Positions 1-7,007 of a stretch of DNA of 18,464 bases are shown piece after piece. The notes beneath the pieces are model-generated. The model was not told the origin of the DNA and did no database searches. It worked only from the letters and a program-made list of their open reading frames with translations. The stretch covers positions 1 to 18,464 of the forward strand of contig JANXQX010000018.1 of NCBI GenBank assembly GCA_025353305.1, given 5' to 3'. How positions within the stretch are numbered: the stretch's first letter is position 1; every line of letters begins with the position of its first letter. The position numbers and the translations under genes are program-made. Source of the DNA: Holophagaceae bacterium. Its GTDB lineage: Bacteria > Acidobacteriota > Holophagae > Holophagales > Holophagaceae.

Positions 1-252
1 GAAAGCGCTTTCGAAATGCTGAAGGCCCGCGCCGAGCAGCATGCCCAAGTCCTCCAGGCAGCACAGCAGGAAAAGCAGCAGGCCGACGAGGCCAAGGCCG
101 GATCCGCTCGCAGCGGCCGCATGGACTTCGCCGAAGCCTTCGGCAAGAGCGTGGTACGCGCCGCCGGCAGCCAGATCGGCCGCTCCCTCATCCGCGGTGT
201 CATGGGCTCATTTTTTGGCGGCGGTGGCAGCAGGAAGAAAAGCATCTGGTAA
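1..252 (+). CDS. DUF853 / HerA-like ATPase (YjgR family), C-terminal fragment
   Basis: The reading frame is open from base 1 and stops at TAA 250-252, so only the last 83 residues are present and the gene starts outside the window. What is visible is an Ala/Gln/Glu/Lys-rich helical stretch. It is followed by a tail with FAEAFGKSVVRAAGSQIGR, then LIRGVMGSFFGG and a basic end. This arrangement (a GKS-x-R-xx-GSQIGR helix, then a Gly-rich end) is typical of the extreme C terminus of DUF853 proteins, which are HerA/FtsK-type P-loop ATPases related to E. coli YjgR. The ATPase motifs lie upstream and cannot be checked. The family assignment rests on the tail alone. A 634-bp non-coding gap follows. 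Confidence 0.72.
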   Translation, partial: ESAFEMLKARAEQHAQVLQAAQQEKQQADEAKAGSARSGRMDFAEAFGKSVVRAAGSQIGRSLIRGVMGSFFGGGGSRKKSIW

Positions 253-331
253 AGGTCCATGTTTCCCCAAATAAATGAACTGCGCCGAGGGAAGCGATCA
301 TCTAAAGGGTGATATCTCCCCCTTCCTCTTT

Positions 332-401
332 GTCCCCGAAAATCCCCGTTAATCCCCGGGCAAAAGTTTTTCAGCCGGGGACACACGGGAATGAACGGGG
401 G
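332..401. repeat. Inverted-repeat element with 10-bp-phased arms (TCCCCG type)
   Basis: The left arm (332-361) repeats a TCCCCG word three times at 10-bp spacing. The right arm (373-401) is an approximate reverse complement with CGGGGA, ACGGGAA and ACGGGGG words. The loop between them is only about 11 bp and T-rich. The element could fold into a hairpin. It lies 80 bp after the DUF853 stop and could also help end that transcript, although no clear T-run follows it. No coding potential is visible. Confidence 0.6.
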
Positions 402-430
402 TGTAAAACCAAAAAATAAAATCCATTCCA

Positions 431-550
431 GCCACGGATTACGCGGATTACCACGGATTTGAATCCACTTGTTCACATCGGTGTGATAACGAAGGCTCGA
501 AGTTCTACACTTGATTTTTTTCTCCGTGGAAATCCGTGGACTCCGTGGCC
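431..550. repeat. Inverted-repeat element with 9-10-bp-phased arms (CCACGGATT type)
   Basis: The left arm (431-460) holds three degenerate copies of an ACGGATT word at 9-10 bp spacing. The right arm (522-550) holds three copies of the complement (TCCGTGGA type) at the same spacing. About 61 bp lie between the arms. The architecture matches the 332-401 element although the words differ. The inner segment is AT-richer than the flanking genes and has no convincing ORF. Confidence 0.65.
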
Positions 551-610
551 AAGATTTTTTCTTGATTCGGCAATCAACTCTCATCTTCTACGCCATTTCA
601 AAATTTAATT

Positions 611-874
611 TTGATTTGGCTCAGTACTCCTCAAGCAGCGCCACCGCCGGGACCTGCTACCCGAGGCTCATCACTCTCGTGGAATAGCGAGTGCCGAGAG
701 GTGGACCTAAGGTATGCCAACGACCAGGCCTACACCCAGAAAGGTGAAACGGTGGTGCCCTGGTGGGACCTCGAAACCATGGTGTCCTCCGCTTTTCCCT
801 TCGCGCGCTTCTTCCCCTTCGCCATCTTCTCGACAATCGACTTTGGCGATTCCGAGGCACAGATCCTCGCGTAG
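611..874 (+). other. Doubtful small ORF or gene remnant in the gap before dusB
   Basis: An 87-codon frame runs to TAG 872-874. I see no good ribosome-binding site for the first possible start, a TTG. A GTG near 701 gives a shorter version. In the second half (about 714-871) the third codon positions are strongly G/C-biased, as in the real genes nearby, and the translation contains ETVVPWWDLETM and a Phe/Pro-rich stretch. I do not recognise the protein. It may be a decayed gene end, a species-specific small gene, or chance in GC-rich DNA. It runs tail-to-tail toward the minus-strand dusB stop at 887. Confidence 0.22.
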
Positions 875-886
875 CGTTTTTGAACT

Positions 887-1870
887 TCACGCCGCCTGCA
901 TGTGCTTCAGCGCTTCCAGATCCGCGAGCAATTCTTCGGGGTCGTTGCACTGGTTCAGTTTCTGCCGGAAGGCCACGCCGCCGGGGATGCCCTTGGTGAA
1001 CCAGGCACCGATCTTCTTGATCTTGTGCAGGGCCTCGCGCGGTTCCAGCAATTCGAGCAGGATGCGGAAGAAACGCAGGGTGGCGTCCACTCGCATTTCG
1101 GTGGTCACCTGGAATTCCGGATCGAGCACCTCGCGGAAGATGAAGGGGTTGTAGAGCGCGCCGCGGCCGATCATCACGGCGGCGCAGCCGGTTTCACGAT
1201 CCATGCGGAAAGCGTCCTGGGGCGTGATCACGTCGCCGTTGCCGATGATGGGATAGCGCACACCCGCGTCCACGGCCCGGGCGATGATGCTCCAGTCGGC
1301 GTGGCCTTCGTACTGCTGGGCCCGCGTGCGGGGATGGATGGCCAGCGCCTCAATGCCGGCGGCTTCAAACATATGCAGGAAGTCCAGAAACTCCCCGCGC
1401 TCCTTCTGGGAGGCATCCCAGCCCGCGCGCATCTTCACTGTGACGGGGATCTTAACGGCCTTGACCATGGCCGTGACACAGGCTTCCGCAAGCCCCACAT
1501 CCCGAAGCAGGGCCGATCCCGCGCCGCCTTTGGTCACGTTGCTGGCGGGGCAGCCCATGTTGAGATCAACCATGTCGGCCCCGGCCTGCTCGCAGAGGCG
1601 CGCGGTCTCCGCCAGCACCGCAGGTGTGCCCCCGGAAAGCTGCATGGAGTATGGGTGTTCACCGGTATTCGCCATCATCTTCTCGGCCTTGCGGGCGGAA
1701 CGGATGAGCGCCTCGCTGGAGATCATCTCGCTCACCACGAGACCCACTCCACCGACTTCCTTGATGAATTTGCGGAAGGGCTGGTCGGTGATTTCATGCA
1801 ACGGCGCCATGACCAGCCGTGGGCGGATCTCAAGATCGCGGATGAAAAATGAGCCGTGGGGAAAGGTCAC
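887..1870 (-). CDS. dusB: tRNA-dihydrouridine synthase, DusB type
   Basis: This is a flavoenzyme that reduces uridine to dihydrouridine in the D-loop of tRNAs, using FMN and NADPH. The protein is about 327 residues, which is normal for the family. Visible motifs are an N-terminal APLHEITDQPFR segment and DLNMGCPASNV with the catalytic Cys near residue 107. After these come KGGAGSALL, VKMRAGW, the HPRTRAQQYEG motif, a GNGDV strand and MIGRGAL for FMN phosphate binding, and a helical tail. I chose the GTG at 1870 because a GGAG lies 11 bases upstream and the N terminus then has family length. A TTG at 1912 in the same frame would add 14 residues that do not look conserved. The gene follows the PEGA kinase gene with a gap of about 74 bp and may be cotranscribed. 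DusB rather than another Dus subfamily is likely but not proven. Confidence 0.9.
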   Translation of the reverse strand: MTFPHGSFFIRDLEIRPRLVMAPLHEITDQPFRKFIKEVGGVGLVVSEMISSEALIRSARKAEKMMANTGEHPYSMQLSGGTPAVLAETARLCEQAGADMVDLNMGCPASNVTKGGAGSALLRDVGLAEACVTAMVKAVKIPVTVKMRAGWDASQKERGEFLDFLHMFEAAGIEALAIHPRTRAQQYEGHADWSIIARAVDAGVRYPIIGNGDVITPQDAFRMDRETGCAAVMIGRGALYNPFIFREVLDPEFQVTTEMRVDATLRFFRILLELLEPREALHKIKKIGAWFTKGIPGGVAFRQKLNQCNDPEELLADLEALKHMQAA

Positions 1871-1944
1871 GATGGTGCTAGCTCCAACTCCACAGAATAC
1901 GTGCAATCTCAAAAAAACTCACCCGTTCATCCCGCCAGGGACCT

Positions 1945-3435
1945 TCATTCCTTCTTACGCTTGAAGAGATTGCTGAAGAACTTCTTCACCTTGCCCGGTT
2001 GCTCCGCTTTGGCTTTGGGAGTGGGTTTACCCGAACCGGTTTTTTGCAGGCGGATTGGATCCGGCAAGGGATAGGCCGCTCGAACCTGGGTGATCCATGG
2101 CACATGGCCCGATCCCTCGAGTCTCAGGATATGAATGCCTTCACCTGAAATTTCAAGGTCCTCCAGAGGCGTCTCGCCTTTGAGGTAGCCATCAAGGAAA
2201 ACCTGCGCACCCATGGGCTCACTCCGGACATGAACATGGAAGGGGGCGGCTTTCAGCTTCAGATTCAACTCTTTTTCTTCGGGACGCAGTCCATGGTCCA
2301 AAGGCACATAGCCTTTCTTCTCCAGATGTAGAAACCTCACTCCCTGGCCGATTCGGAGGTTTCGCAGTGGTGTTTCTCCCAGTGGCTTGCCATCGGCCAG
2401 AACCAAGGCGCCATGGGGATCCGATTCCACGCTGATGATTCTGGGCGCGCGGGCCAGCCAGACCCACGCGCCGGCAAAGAGCACCAGGGTGGCGCAGGCC
2501 ACGATCCAGATCCAGCGAAGTCGTGCGGTGCGATCCTCCTCGGCTTCGATGAAAGGCAAGGTGTGCGGCGACTGCGGAAAAGCCATGGGCGGGTCCAGCT
2601 GCAGCCGGGCCCTGGCCCTCGATTCTTCATCAAGGGGAAGCGCCTCGACAAGGTCCGCCATGAAAGCCGCCAGGTTGGGGTGGCGGTTTCCCGGCTCCTT
2701 GTCGAAGGCTCGCTGAAATAGCTTTATTAGGTTTGGTGTCATGCCGGCTGGATAGCGCGGTGCATCATGCGCGATGAGAAAAAGCGTGGCGCTGATGGTC
2801 TCGCCGGAAAAGGGGGCCGTTCCCACGATGCATTCAAAGGCCGTGATGGCGAAAGACCACTGGTCCGTGGCCGCATTGGCGCGCGCCCCCGCAAGCAGTT
2901 CAGGCGCGGCATAGACAGGGGTGCCCAGGTAGGCGGCGGTAGCGGTGAAGCTGGGATCCTCGTCCCGGGCGATGCCAAAATCCATCAGCTTGACCCGGCC
3001 ATCGGGAGTGATGAGCAGATTGTCGGGCTTGACGTCGCGATGCACGATATCCGCACGGTGCGCCGCTTCCAGCGCACTGCGGAGCTGCCCAAGGATTGAA
3101 ATGGCCTCATCGGGCGCCAGGGGGCCGCGCCGCAGGCGATCTCTCAAGTCCTCGCCTTCAACGTGTTCCATGGCTATGAACGGACCGATGCCAGGTTCGT
3201 CACCAACGTCGAACACCGTGACGATATTCGGGTGATTGAGCCGGGCCGAGATTTCCGCTTCCCGCTGGAAGCGCCTCAAGCCATTGCGCCGTAAAAGGCC
3301 TGCGCCCTGCACGACCTTGATGGCCACACCCCGCTTCAGGAGAGGATCTTCAGCCAGGTAAACCACGCCCATGGCACCTTCGCCAAGGGTACCCAGCACG
3401 CGATAGCGGCCGATGGTGATGGGGTCCAGGCTCAT
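1945..3435 (-). CDS. Membrane-anchored Ser/Thr protein kinase with two PEGA domains
   Basis: This 496-residue Hanks-type kinase has an N-terminal catalytic domain (about 10-270). It shows the glycine loop GEGAMGVVY (18-26), VAIK with Lys40, an alpha-C Glu near 59, HRDVKPDN (132-139), DFG (152-154) and an APE motif (178-180). These suggest an active enzyme. One transmembrane segment follows (about 306-329). The C-terminal part, expected outside the cytoplasm, has two PEGA repeats: one around SVESDPHGALVLADGKPLG and one around VRSEPMGAQVFLDGYLKG. It ends in a Lys/Arg-rich tail. PEGA domains are thought to bind cell-surface or protein ligands, so this is probably a sensor kinase; its ligand and targets are unknown. 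The start has AGGA 7 bases upstream. A 271-bp hairpin-rich gap separates it from the response-regulator gene, so it probably has its own promoter. Confidence 0.93.
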   Translation of the reverse strand: MSLDPITIGRYRVLGTLGEGAMGVVYLAEDPLLKRGVAIKVVQGAGLLRRNGLRRFQREAEISARLNHPNIVTVFDVGDEPGIGPFIAMEHVEGEDLRDRLRRGPLAPDEAISILGQLRSALEAAHRADIVHRDVKPDNLLITPDGRVKLMDFGIARDEDPSFTATAAYLGTPVYAAPELLAGARANAATDQWSFAITAFECIVGTAPFSGETISATLFLIAHDAPRYPAGMTPNLIKLFQRAFDKEPGNRHPNLAAFMADLVEALPLDEESRARARLQLDPPMAFPQSPHTLPFIEAEEDRTARLRWIWIVACATLVLFAGAWVWLARAPRIISVESDPHGALVLADGKPLGETPLRNLRIGQGVRFLHLEKKGYVPLDHGLRPEEKELNLKLKAAPFHVHVRSEPMGAQVFLDGYLKGETPLEDLEISGEGIHILRLEGSGHVPWITQVRAAYPLPDPIRLQKTGSGKPTPKAKAEQPGKVKKFFSNLFKRKKE

Positions 3436-3706
3436 GGCGGCATCCTAGCTGCGCCGGCCTGCGGCCGACAACTGGGAGGCTCCAGCTCTGCGAACGAAGT
3501 GAGCAGGGAGGCTCCGCACCCAAGAGCGTAGCGAATGGGAGCACGCACTGTGTGCGATACGTAGAGGGCGCACTGCGCCCGATAGCTGGATGGGCCGTAA
3601 TGGGGTCTAACCTTGCGAGGACCACCACCCATCGCGTCGGCCTGCGGCCGACATAAGGGGCCGCAATGGTCTGTCCAGAAAAGCGCTGGCCACACCATAA
3701 CGGCCC
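3436..3706. repeat. Hairpin-rich intergenic region, REP-like cluster
   Basis: This 271-bp gap between the response regulator and the kinase has no credible gene but many palindromes. CGGCCTGCGGCCG occurs at 3455-3467 and again at 3638-3650, inside a perfect 17-bp palindrome at 3636-3652. GCACGCACTGTGTGC lies at 3541-3555 and GGGCGCACTGCGCCC at 3566-3580; these two share a CGCACTG-like core and are both followed by CGATA. Two diverged copies of a GCGAA/GAGC-containing sequence lie around 3490-3535. Repeated short palindromes with a shared core are typical of REP/BIME clusters. No REP-associated transposase is present in the window. Confidence 0.7.
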
Positions 3707-3708
3707 CT
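3635..3708 (+). repeat. Structured ~75-nt intergenic element, copy 1
   Basis: The element begins with the palindrome GTCGGCC-TGC-GGCCGAC, followed by a long hairpin. The outer stem AGGGGCCG/CGGCCCCT is 8 bp (3656-3663 with 3701-3708). A middle stem is ATGGT/ACCAT, and an inner stem CCAG/CTGG carries the loop AAAAGCG. It overlaps the stop codon of the minus-strand response-regulator gene and could shape the 3' end of that transcript. No T-run follows on either strand. A second copy with the same spacing lies at 16456-16530. The strand given is the one on which both copies read alike; the functional strand is unknown. Confidence 0.6.
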
Positions 3709-4582
3709 AAGACTTCAAGCGATTCACGCGGCGGGCGGATTCCAGCACTGAAAGTCTCAGGAGCAGCTTGATCCTCCGTCGCAGGTCCGCAGCATCTGGA
3801 TTTTTGCCCAGGAATTCAGATGCGCCACATGGGGCTTCATTCAATTCCGCTTTCAGATCCCCATCCAGCACAAGCATGAGAATGGGCACATGCGCGGTGT
3901 CTTCTGAACTGCGGATCCGCCGGGAAACCTCCACCGTATCGCCGTCCCTCGGATCATGATCCAGGATGATCAGATCAGGTAGAAGTTCCGATTCAAAGGC
4001 CTCCGAAAGGCTCGCCAGCCCCTCGAAGGCTTTGGCCATGAACCCTTCCCGCTCCAGCTGGGCGGTGATTCTCAGGCGCAAGGATTGATTGATGGAGGCC
4101 ATCCAAACCACGGGCCTGAAAGTTGAATCGTTCTTGAGGAGTTCATCAACCGGAGCTGCCTCTCCAAGCTCTCGCTCCAGGCTTCGGATCAACAGCAGGG
4201 TGGACAGCTTTGCCTGCAGTTCGATGACGGATGTCGGCTTGCGCAGGAAACCAGCGGCGCCCGCGGCAAAACTGCGCTCCTTCGCATCGCGCCCCAGGGC
4301 CGTCAGAAGGACTACGGCGACGCCTTCCATTTCGGCAAGCCGGTGCATCCAAATGCAGGTTTCGAATCCATCCATGCCCGGCATCACCACATCCATGAGA
4401 ACGAGGTCAGGCTTGTGTTCCGGGACCATTCTCACTGCTTCTTCGCCATTCGTGGCAGTCACGACATCGCAGCCCAGGGTTCTTACCTGGGCTTCGAAGA
4501 GCCGACGCATGAACGAATCGTCATCCACCAACAGTACCTTGCTGGACGCGAGATCGTGTCCAAAGCCAAGGATGATGCCCAT
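3707..4582 (-). CDS. Two-receiver response regulator, no output domain
   Basis: The 291-residue protein has two receiver-like domains and nothing else. The first (about 15-130) is complete: VLLVDDD with the acidic pair, phospho-acceptor Asp64 in LVLMDVVMPGMDG, Thr94 and Lys115 in FLRKPT. The second (about 157-280) keeps LIILDHDPRDGD, with Asp208 in the phosphosite position, and Lys260. It has VVWMASI where the Mg-binding acidic pair should be, so it may not be phosphorylated normally. The ATG has GGAAGGGG a few bases upstream. The gene lies about 44 bp after the Hpt-REC-REC-GGDEF gene on the same strand and probably works with it as a phosphate sink, adaptor or relay partner. With no DNA-binding or enzymatic domain, its output must be a protein contact. 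Confidence 0.9.
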   Translation of the reverse strand: MGIILGFGHDLASSKVLLVDDDSFMRRLFEAQVRTLGCDVVTATNGEEAVRMVPEHKPDLVLMDVVMPGMDGFETCIWMHRLAEMEGVAVVLLTALGRDAKERSFAAGAAGFLRKPTSVIELQAKLSTLLLIRSLERELGEAAPVDELLKNDSTFRPVVWMASINQSLRLRITAQLEREGFMAKAFEGLASLSEAFESELLPDLIILDHDPRDGDTVEVSRRIRSSEDTAHVPILMLVLDGDLKAELNEAPCGASEFLGKNPDAADLRRRIKLLLRLSVLESARRVNRLKS

Positions 4583-4626
4583 GGACCGACCCCTTCCAAA
4601 CCGTGAGCCTTGATACTAACGCCGAC

Positions 4627-6297
4627 CTAGTCGCCCGCGACCACGATGCGGTTTCTGCCTTGAAGTTTGGCTTCCAGCAGGGCCTGGTCAGCCAGTTGGA
4701 GCAGGGCATCGGGATCCGCGCCCACATTGGTTATGCCCGGAAAACTGGAAAGACCCCCAGTAAAGGTGATGGCGAAGGGCTCGGTTTCTGAAACGGATTC
4801 CAATCCCCGGTAGTGGTGCGTAGAAAAGGACTCGCGGATGGAATCCAGGCGGCCTAGAGCGCCATGTTCATCCGTGTCCAAAAGGATCACGCCGAATTCG
4901 TCGCCACCCAACCGGCCCAGGATGTCCGTTTCGCGAAGCTGCTGCTGCAGGTGGCGGGCGAGGTTGCGGATGATGCGATCTCCCACAGGATGCCCGTAGG
5001 TGTCATTGACGGACTTGAATTCATCGATATCCAGAATTGCCAGGGCCAGGCGTCCCTGGCGCCTGGCTGCGCGGGAAAGTTCCAGCTTGAGCTGATACTT
5101 GAAATTCGCGTGATTCAGAAGCCCCGTGAGGCTGTCCCGGTTCATGTTGGCCCGCAGCAACCTCGCCCGCGTCACTCTTGCGGCCAGAGAGGCCACCAGA
5201 TGCTCGGCCGAAATTGGTTTTTCCAGGAAGTCATCTCCCCCCATGGAAAGCCCTCTCATCTGCCGGTCCAAGTCCGTTTCCGAAGATAGAAACACGATGG
5301 GTATGCCCATGAAGACGTCCTGTTGGCGGATGACAGTCGCCAACTCCAGCCCTGAGCAGCCGGGCATGTAAAGGTCCATGAGCACAAGATCCGGCCGCTC
5401 CGTGAGCAAAGGCTCCATGACCTGAAGCGGGTTGCCGACCACGGTGACTTGCATGCCTGCCCGACGCATTATGTGGGCATAGTGGGCGGATTCCGTGGCC
5501 GAATCCTCGATCATGAGAATGCGGTAGGGTTCCGGTCCCCTGTACCCCACCAGCACTTCCAGGCGGGCGATCAGCTGCGTCATTTCCAGCGGCTTCGTGA
5601 AATAGCCCAAGCCGCCGGCCCTGACGGCTTTCAGTCTTGCGCTCAAGTCATCCCGAACTGAAATGAACAGGGTCGGCGGAAGCGCTTTGCCCTTGCCGAT
5701 AAGGGCAGAAAGCAACTCAGGCCCTGCGAGTTCACCTCCGGGGTGCATGATGTCCATGATGAGCGCTGCGGGCATCTCCTGTTCCAGTGCATCAGACACC
5801 TCGGCCAGGAATGGGCAGTGTTTCACCCGGTAGCCAAACCATTCAAGCTGGAGCAGAAGCTCACGGGAAAAGAATTCATCATCGTCCACCAGCAACACCA
5901 GGGGGCCTTGGGAGGAGGCTTCATCAGACGAATAATTCATGTACTCCGGCCGCGGCGGTGAGACCCGCAAGGCGCGCAAGGCCGCTTCCCTCAGGTTCTC
6001 CAGGGTCTCCTGCACTCTGCTTTGTGAGGCCTTTCCGGCCAAGGCTTCTTCAAGGATGCGCGCACATTCCGACAAATTCCTGAATCCGAAAGTGCCCGCA
6101 TTCCCCACAAGACTGTGGGTCAGACGATGCAGAATCTGGAATTCGGCTTCACTTGATCCGGTGCCAGAGCCCTGGCCACTCTGAACTTTGGCCCAGGTGG
6201 TTTCGATCTCCGCCATTTTTTCTGGAATGGTCTCGGCGAACCCATCCCTCAAGCGACTGAGTTGAACCTGAAGCTCGCGTTGAGCATCCTCTTTCAC
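4627..6297 (-). CDS. Hpt-REC-REC-GGDEF diguanylate cyclase-type regulator
   Basis: Predicted to make cyclic di-GMP from GTP under phosphorelay control. With a GTG start at 6297 the protein has 556 residues. It holds an Hpt-like domain with His61 in HSLVGNAGTFGF, receiver 1 (Asp182, Lys235), receiver 2 (Asp308, Lys360), then a GGDEF domain with intact GGDEF at 464-468. RETD lies five residues before that, the usual c-di-GMP product-inhibition site, so the cyclase is probably active and feedback-controlled. I chose the GTG because GAGG lies just upstream and the frame before it (to ATG 6522) encodes unconserved, low-quality sequence. Start choice is moderately sure. Its likely partner is the two-receiver regulator downstream. 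No histidine kinase is present in the window, so the phosphate donor is elsewhere. Confidence 0.9.
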   Translation of the reverse strand: MKEDAQRELQVQLSRLRDGFAETIPEKMAEIETTWAKVQSGQGSGTGSSEAEFQILHRLTHSLVGNAGTFGFRNLSECARILEEALAGKASQSRVQETLENLREAALRALRVSPPRPEYMNYSSDEASSQGPLVLLVDDDEFFSRELLLQLEWFGYRVKHCPFLAEVSDALEQEMPAALIMDIMHPGGELAGPELLSALIGKGKALPPTLFISVRDDLSARLKAVRAGGLGYFTKPLEMTQLIARLEVLVGYRGPEPYRILMIEDSATESAHYAHIMRRAGMQVTVVGNPLQVMEPLLTERPDLVLMDLYMPGCSGLELATVIRQQDVFMGIPIVFLSSETDLDRQMRGLSMGGDDFLEKPISAEHLVASLAARVTRARLLRANMNRDSLTGLLNHANFKYQLKLELSRAARRQGRLALAILDIDEFKSVNDTYGHPVGDRIIRNLARHLQQQLRETDILGRLGGDEFGVILLDTDEHGALGRLDSIRESFSTHHYRGLESVSETEPFAITFTGGLSSFPGITNVGADPDALLQLADQALLEAKLQGRNRIVVAGD

Positions 6298-6522
6298 GTT
6301 GTCCTCACGCTTCAGATGAGCATTGATCCACTGGATGATACGCGAGGATTGGAACCGAGGCGCTCCGCCCTGACCAAGAATTTCTCTCCGCGGGGGAACT
6401 TTTTGCCGCATTGGAACCCACATCTGCCAGCACTGGCCTGCTCTGACCCTCATCGACGTGGACTCGTTTATTTCTATATCCAGGCTGTCGTGCTTGAGGT
6501 GGCCCCCGGCCAGCTGCGGCAT

Positions 6523-6969
6523 TCAAGGCAACAGGATCCTTGGAATCCGGTCGTGGATGTCCAGGAAATCGGGCGGCGAAGGCTCGGTTATCACATAGAT
6601 TGGCGTCGACGGCGCCTTCTGCAATCTCAAACACGCGATGCCCTGCCCTGCTTCCAATTCGAACCAGTAGCTCTTCCCTTTGCGATCCTTCTCCATCCAT
6701 CGGACGGGGAAGACCATCACCGGGGCTGGATCCCAGCGGGTCCAATAAGCTTTGGCAAGGCTTTCGGCCCTGGCCCAGCCGCCCTCAGGCCAATCACCGG
6801 GTTCTTCCTTGCGCCTGCCCCAAGGCAGCCAAAGATTCGATTCCTCATCCACCTGTAGCGCGGCTTTGGGATTGGGAAAGGTCACGCGGATATTTTCCGG
6901 TTCAGAAGGAAACAACCCGTGGGCCGCCGCGTTGCCCTTGCGGGTCCGGAATTCAAGCCCGCCGCACAT
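6523..6969 (-). CDS. Compact SRAP-family protein (YedK/HMCES-like), unusually short
   Basis: SRAP proteins form a thiazolidine DNA-protein crosslink with abasic sites through Cys2, exposed when Met1 is removed. Here ATG 6969 gives a protein starting MCGG, which fixes the start even though the Shine-Dalgarno sequence is weak. Further matches to the family are a WLPWGRR segment (like the RWG/FWG motif), ARAESL (like NARxET but with Trp instead of Asn), VRWMEK with Glu93 (like GWYEW), a GKSYWFEL strand, and DIHDRIP with His139. Cys2, Glu93 and His139 match the catalytic set. At 148 residues it is well below the usual 200-230, and it stops nine residues after the His, so the C-terminal part is missing. 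It lies 38 bp after hemB on the same strand. The assignment is my motif reading; activity is uncertain. Confidence 0.72.
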   Translation of the reverse strand: MCGGLEFRTRKGNAAAHGLFPSEPENIRVTFPNPKAALQVDEESNLWLPWGRRKEEPGDWPEGGWARAESLAKAYWTRWDPAPVMVFPVRWMEKDRKGKSYWFELEAGQGIACLRLQKAPSTPIYVITEPSPPDFLDIHDRIPRILLP

Positions 6970-7007
6970 CAGGGCCTGGTGGCAAAGGAAGATGCCATTT
7001 GTCGACC

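Noticed and set aside
253..886. tRNA or other known RNA gene in the first gap
   Set aside because: Several hairpins are present but no cloverleaf, T-loop motif or CCA end could be found.
902..1852. 316-residue plus-strand ORF opposite dusB
   Set aside because: It is the antisense shadow of a well-supported DusB gene. The translation is rich in His/Gly/Ala without family motifs and has no ribosome-binding site.
6298..6522. N-terminal extension of the GGDEF protein to ATG 6522
   Set aside because: The extra 75 residues look non-coding and no ribosome-binding site precedes that ATG, while GTG 6297 has one and begins the conserved part.
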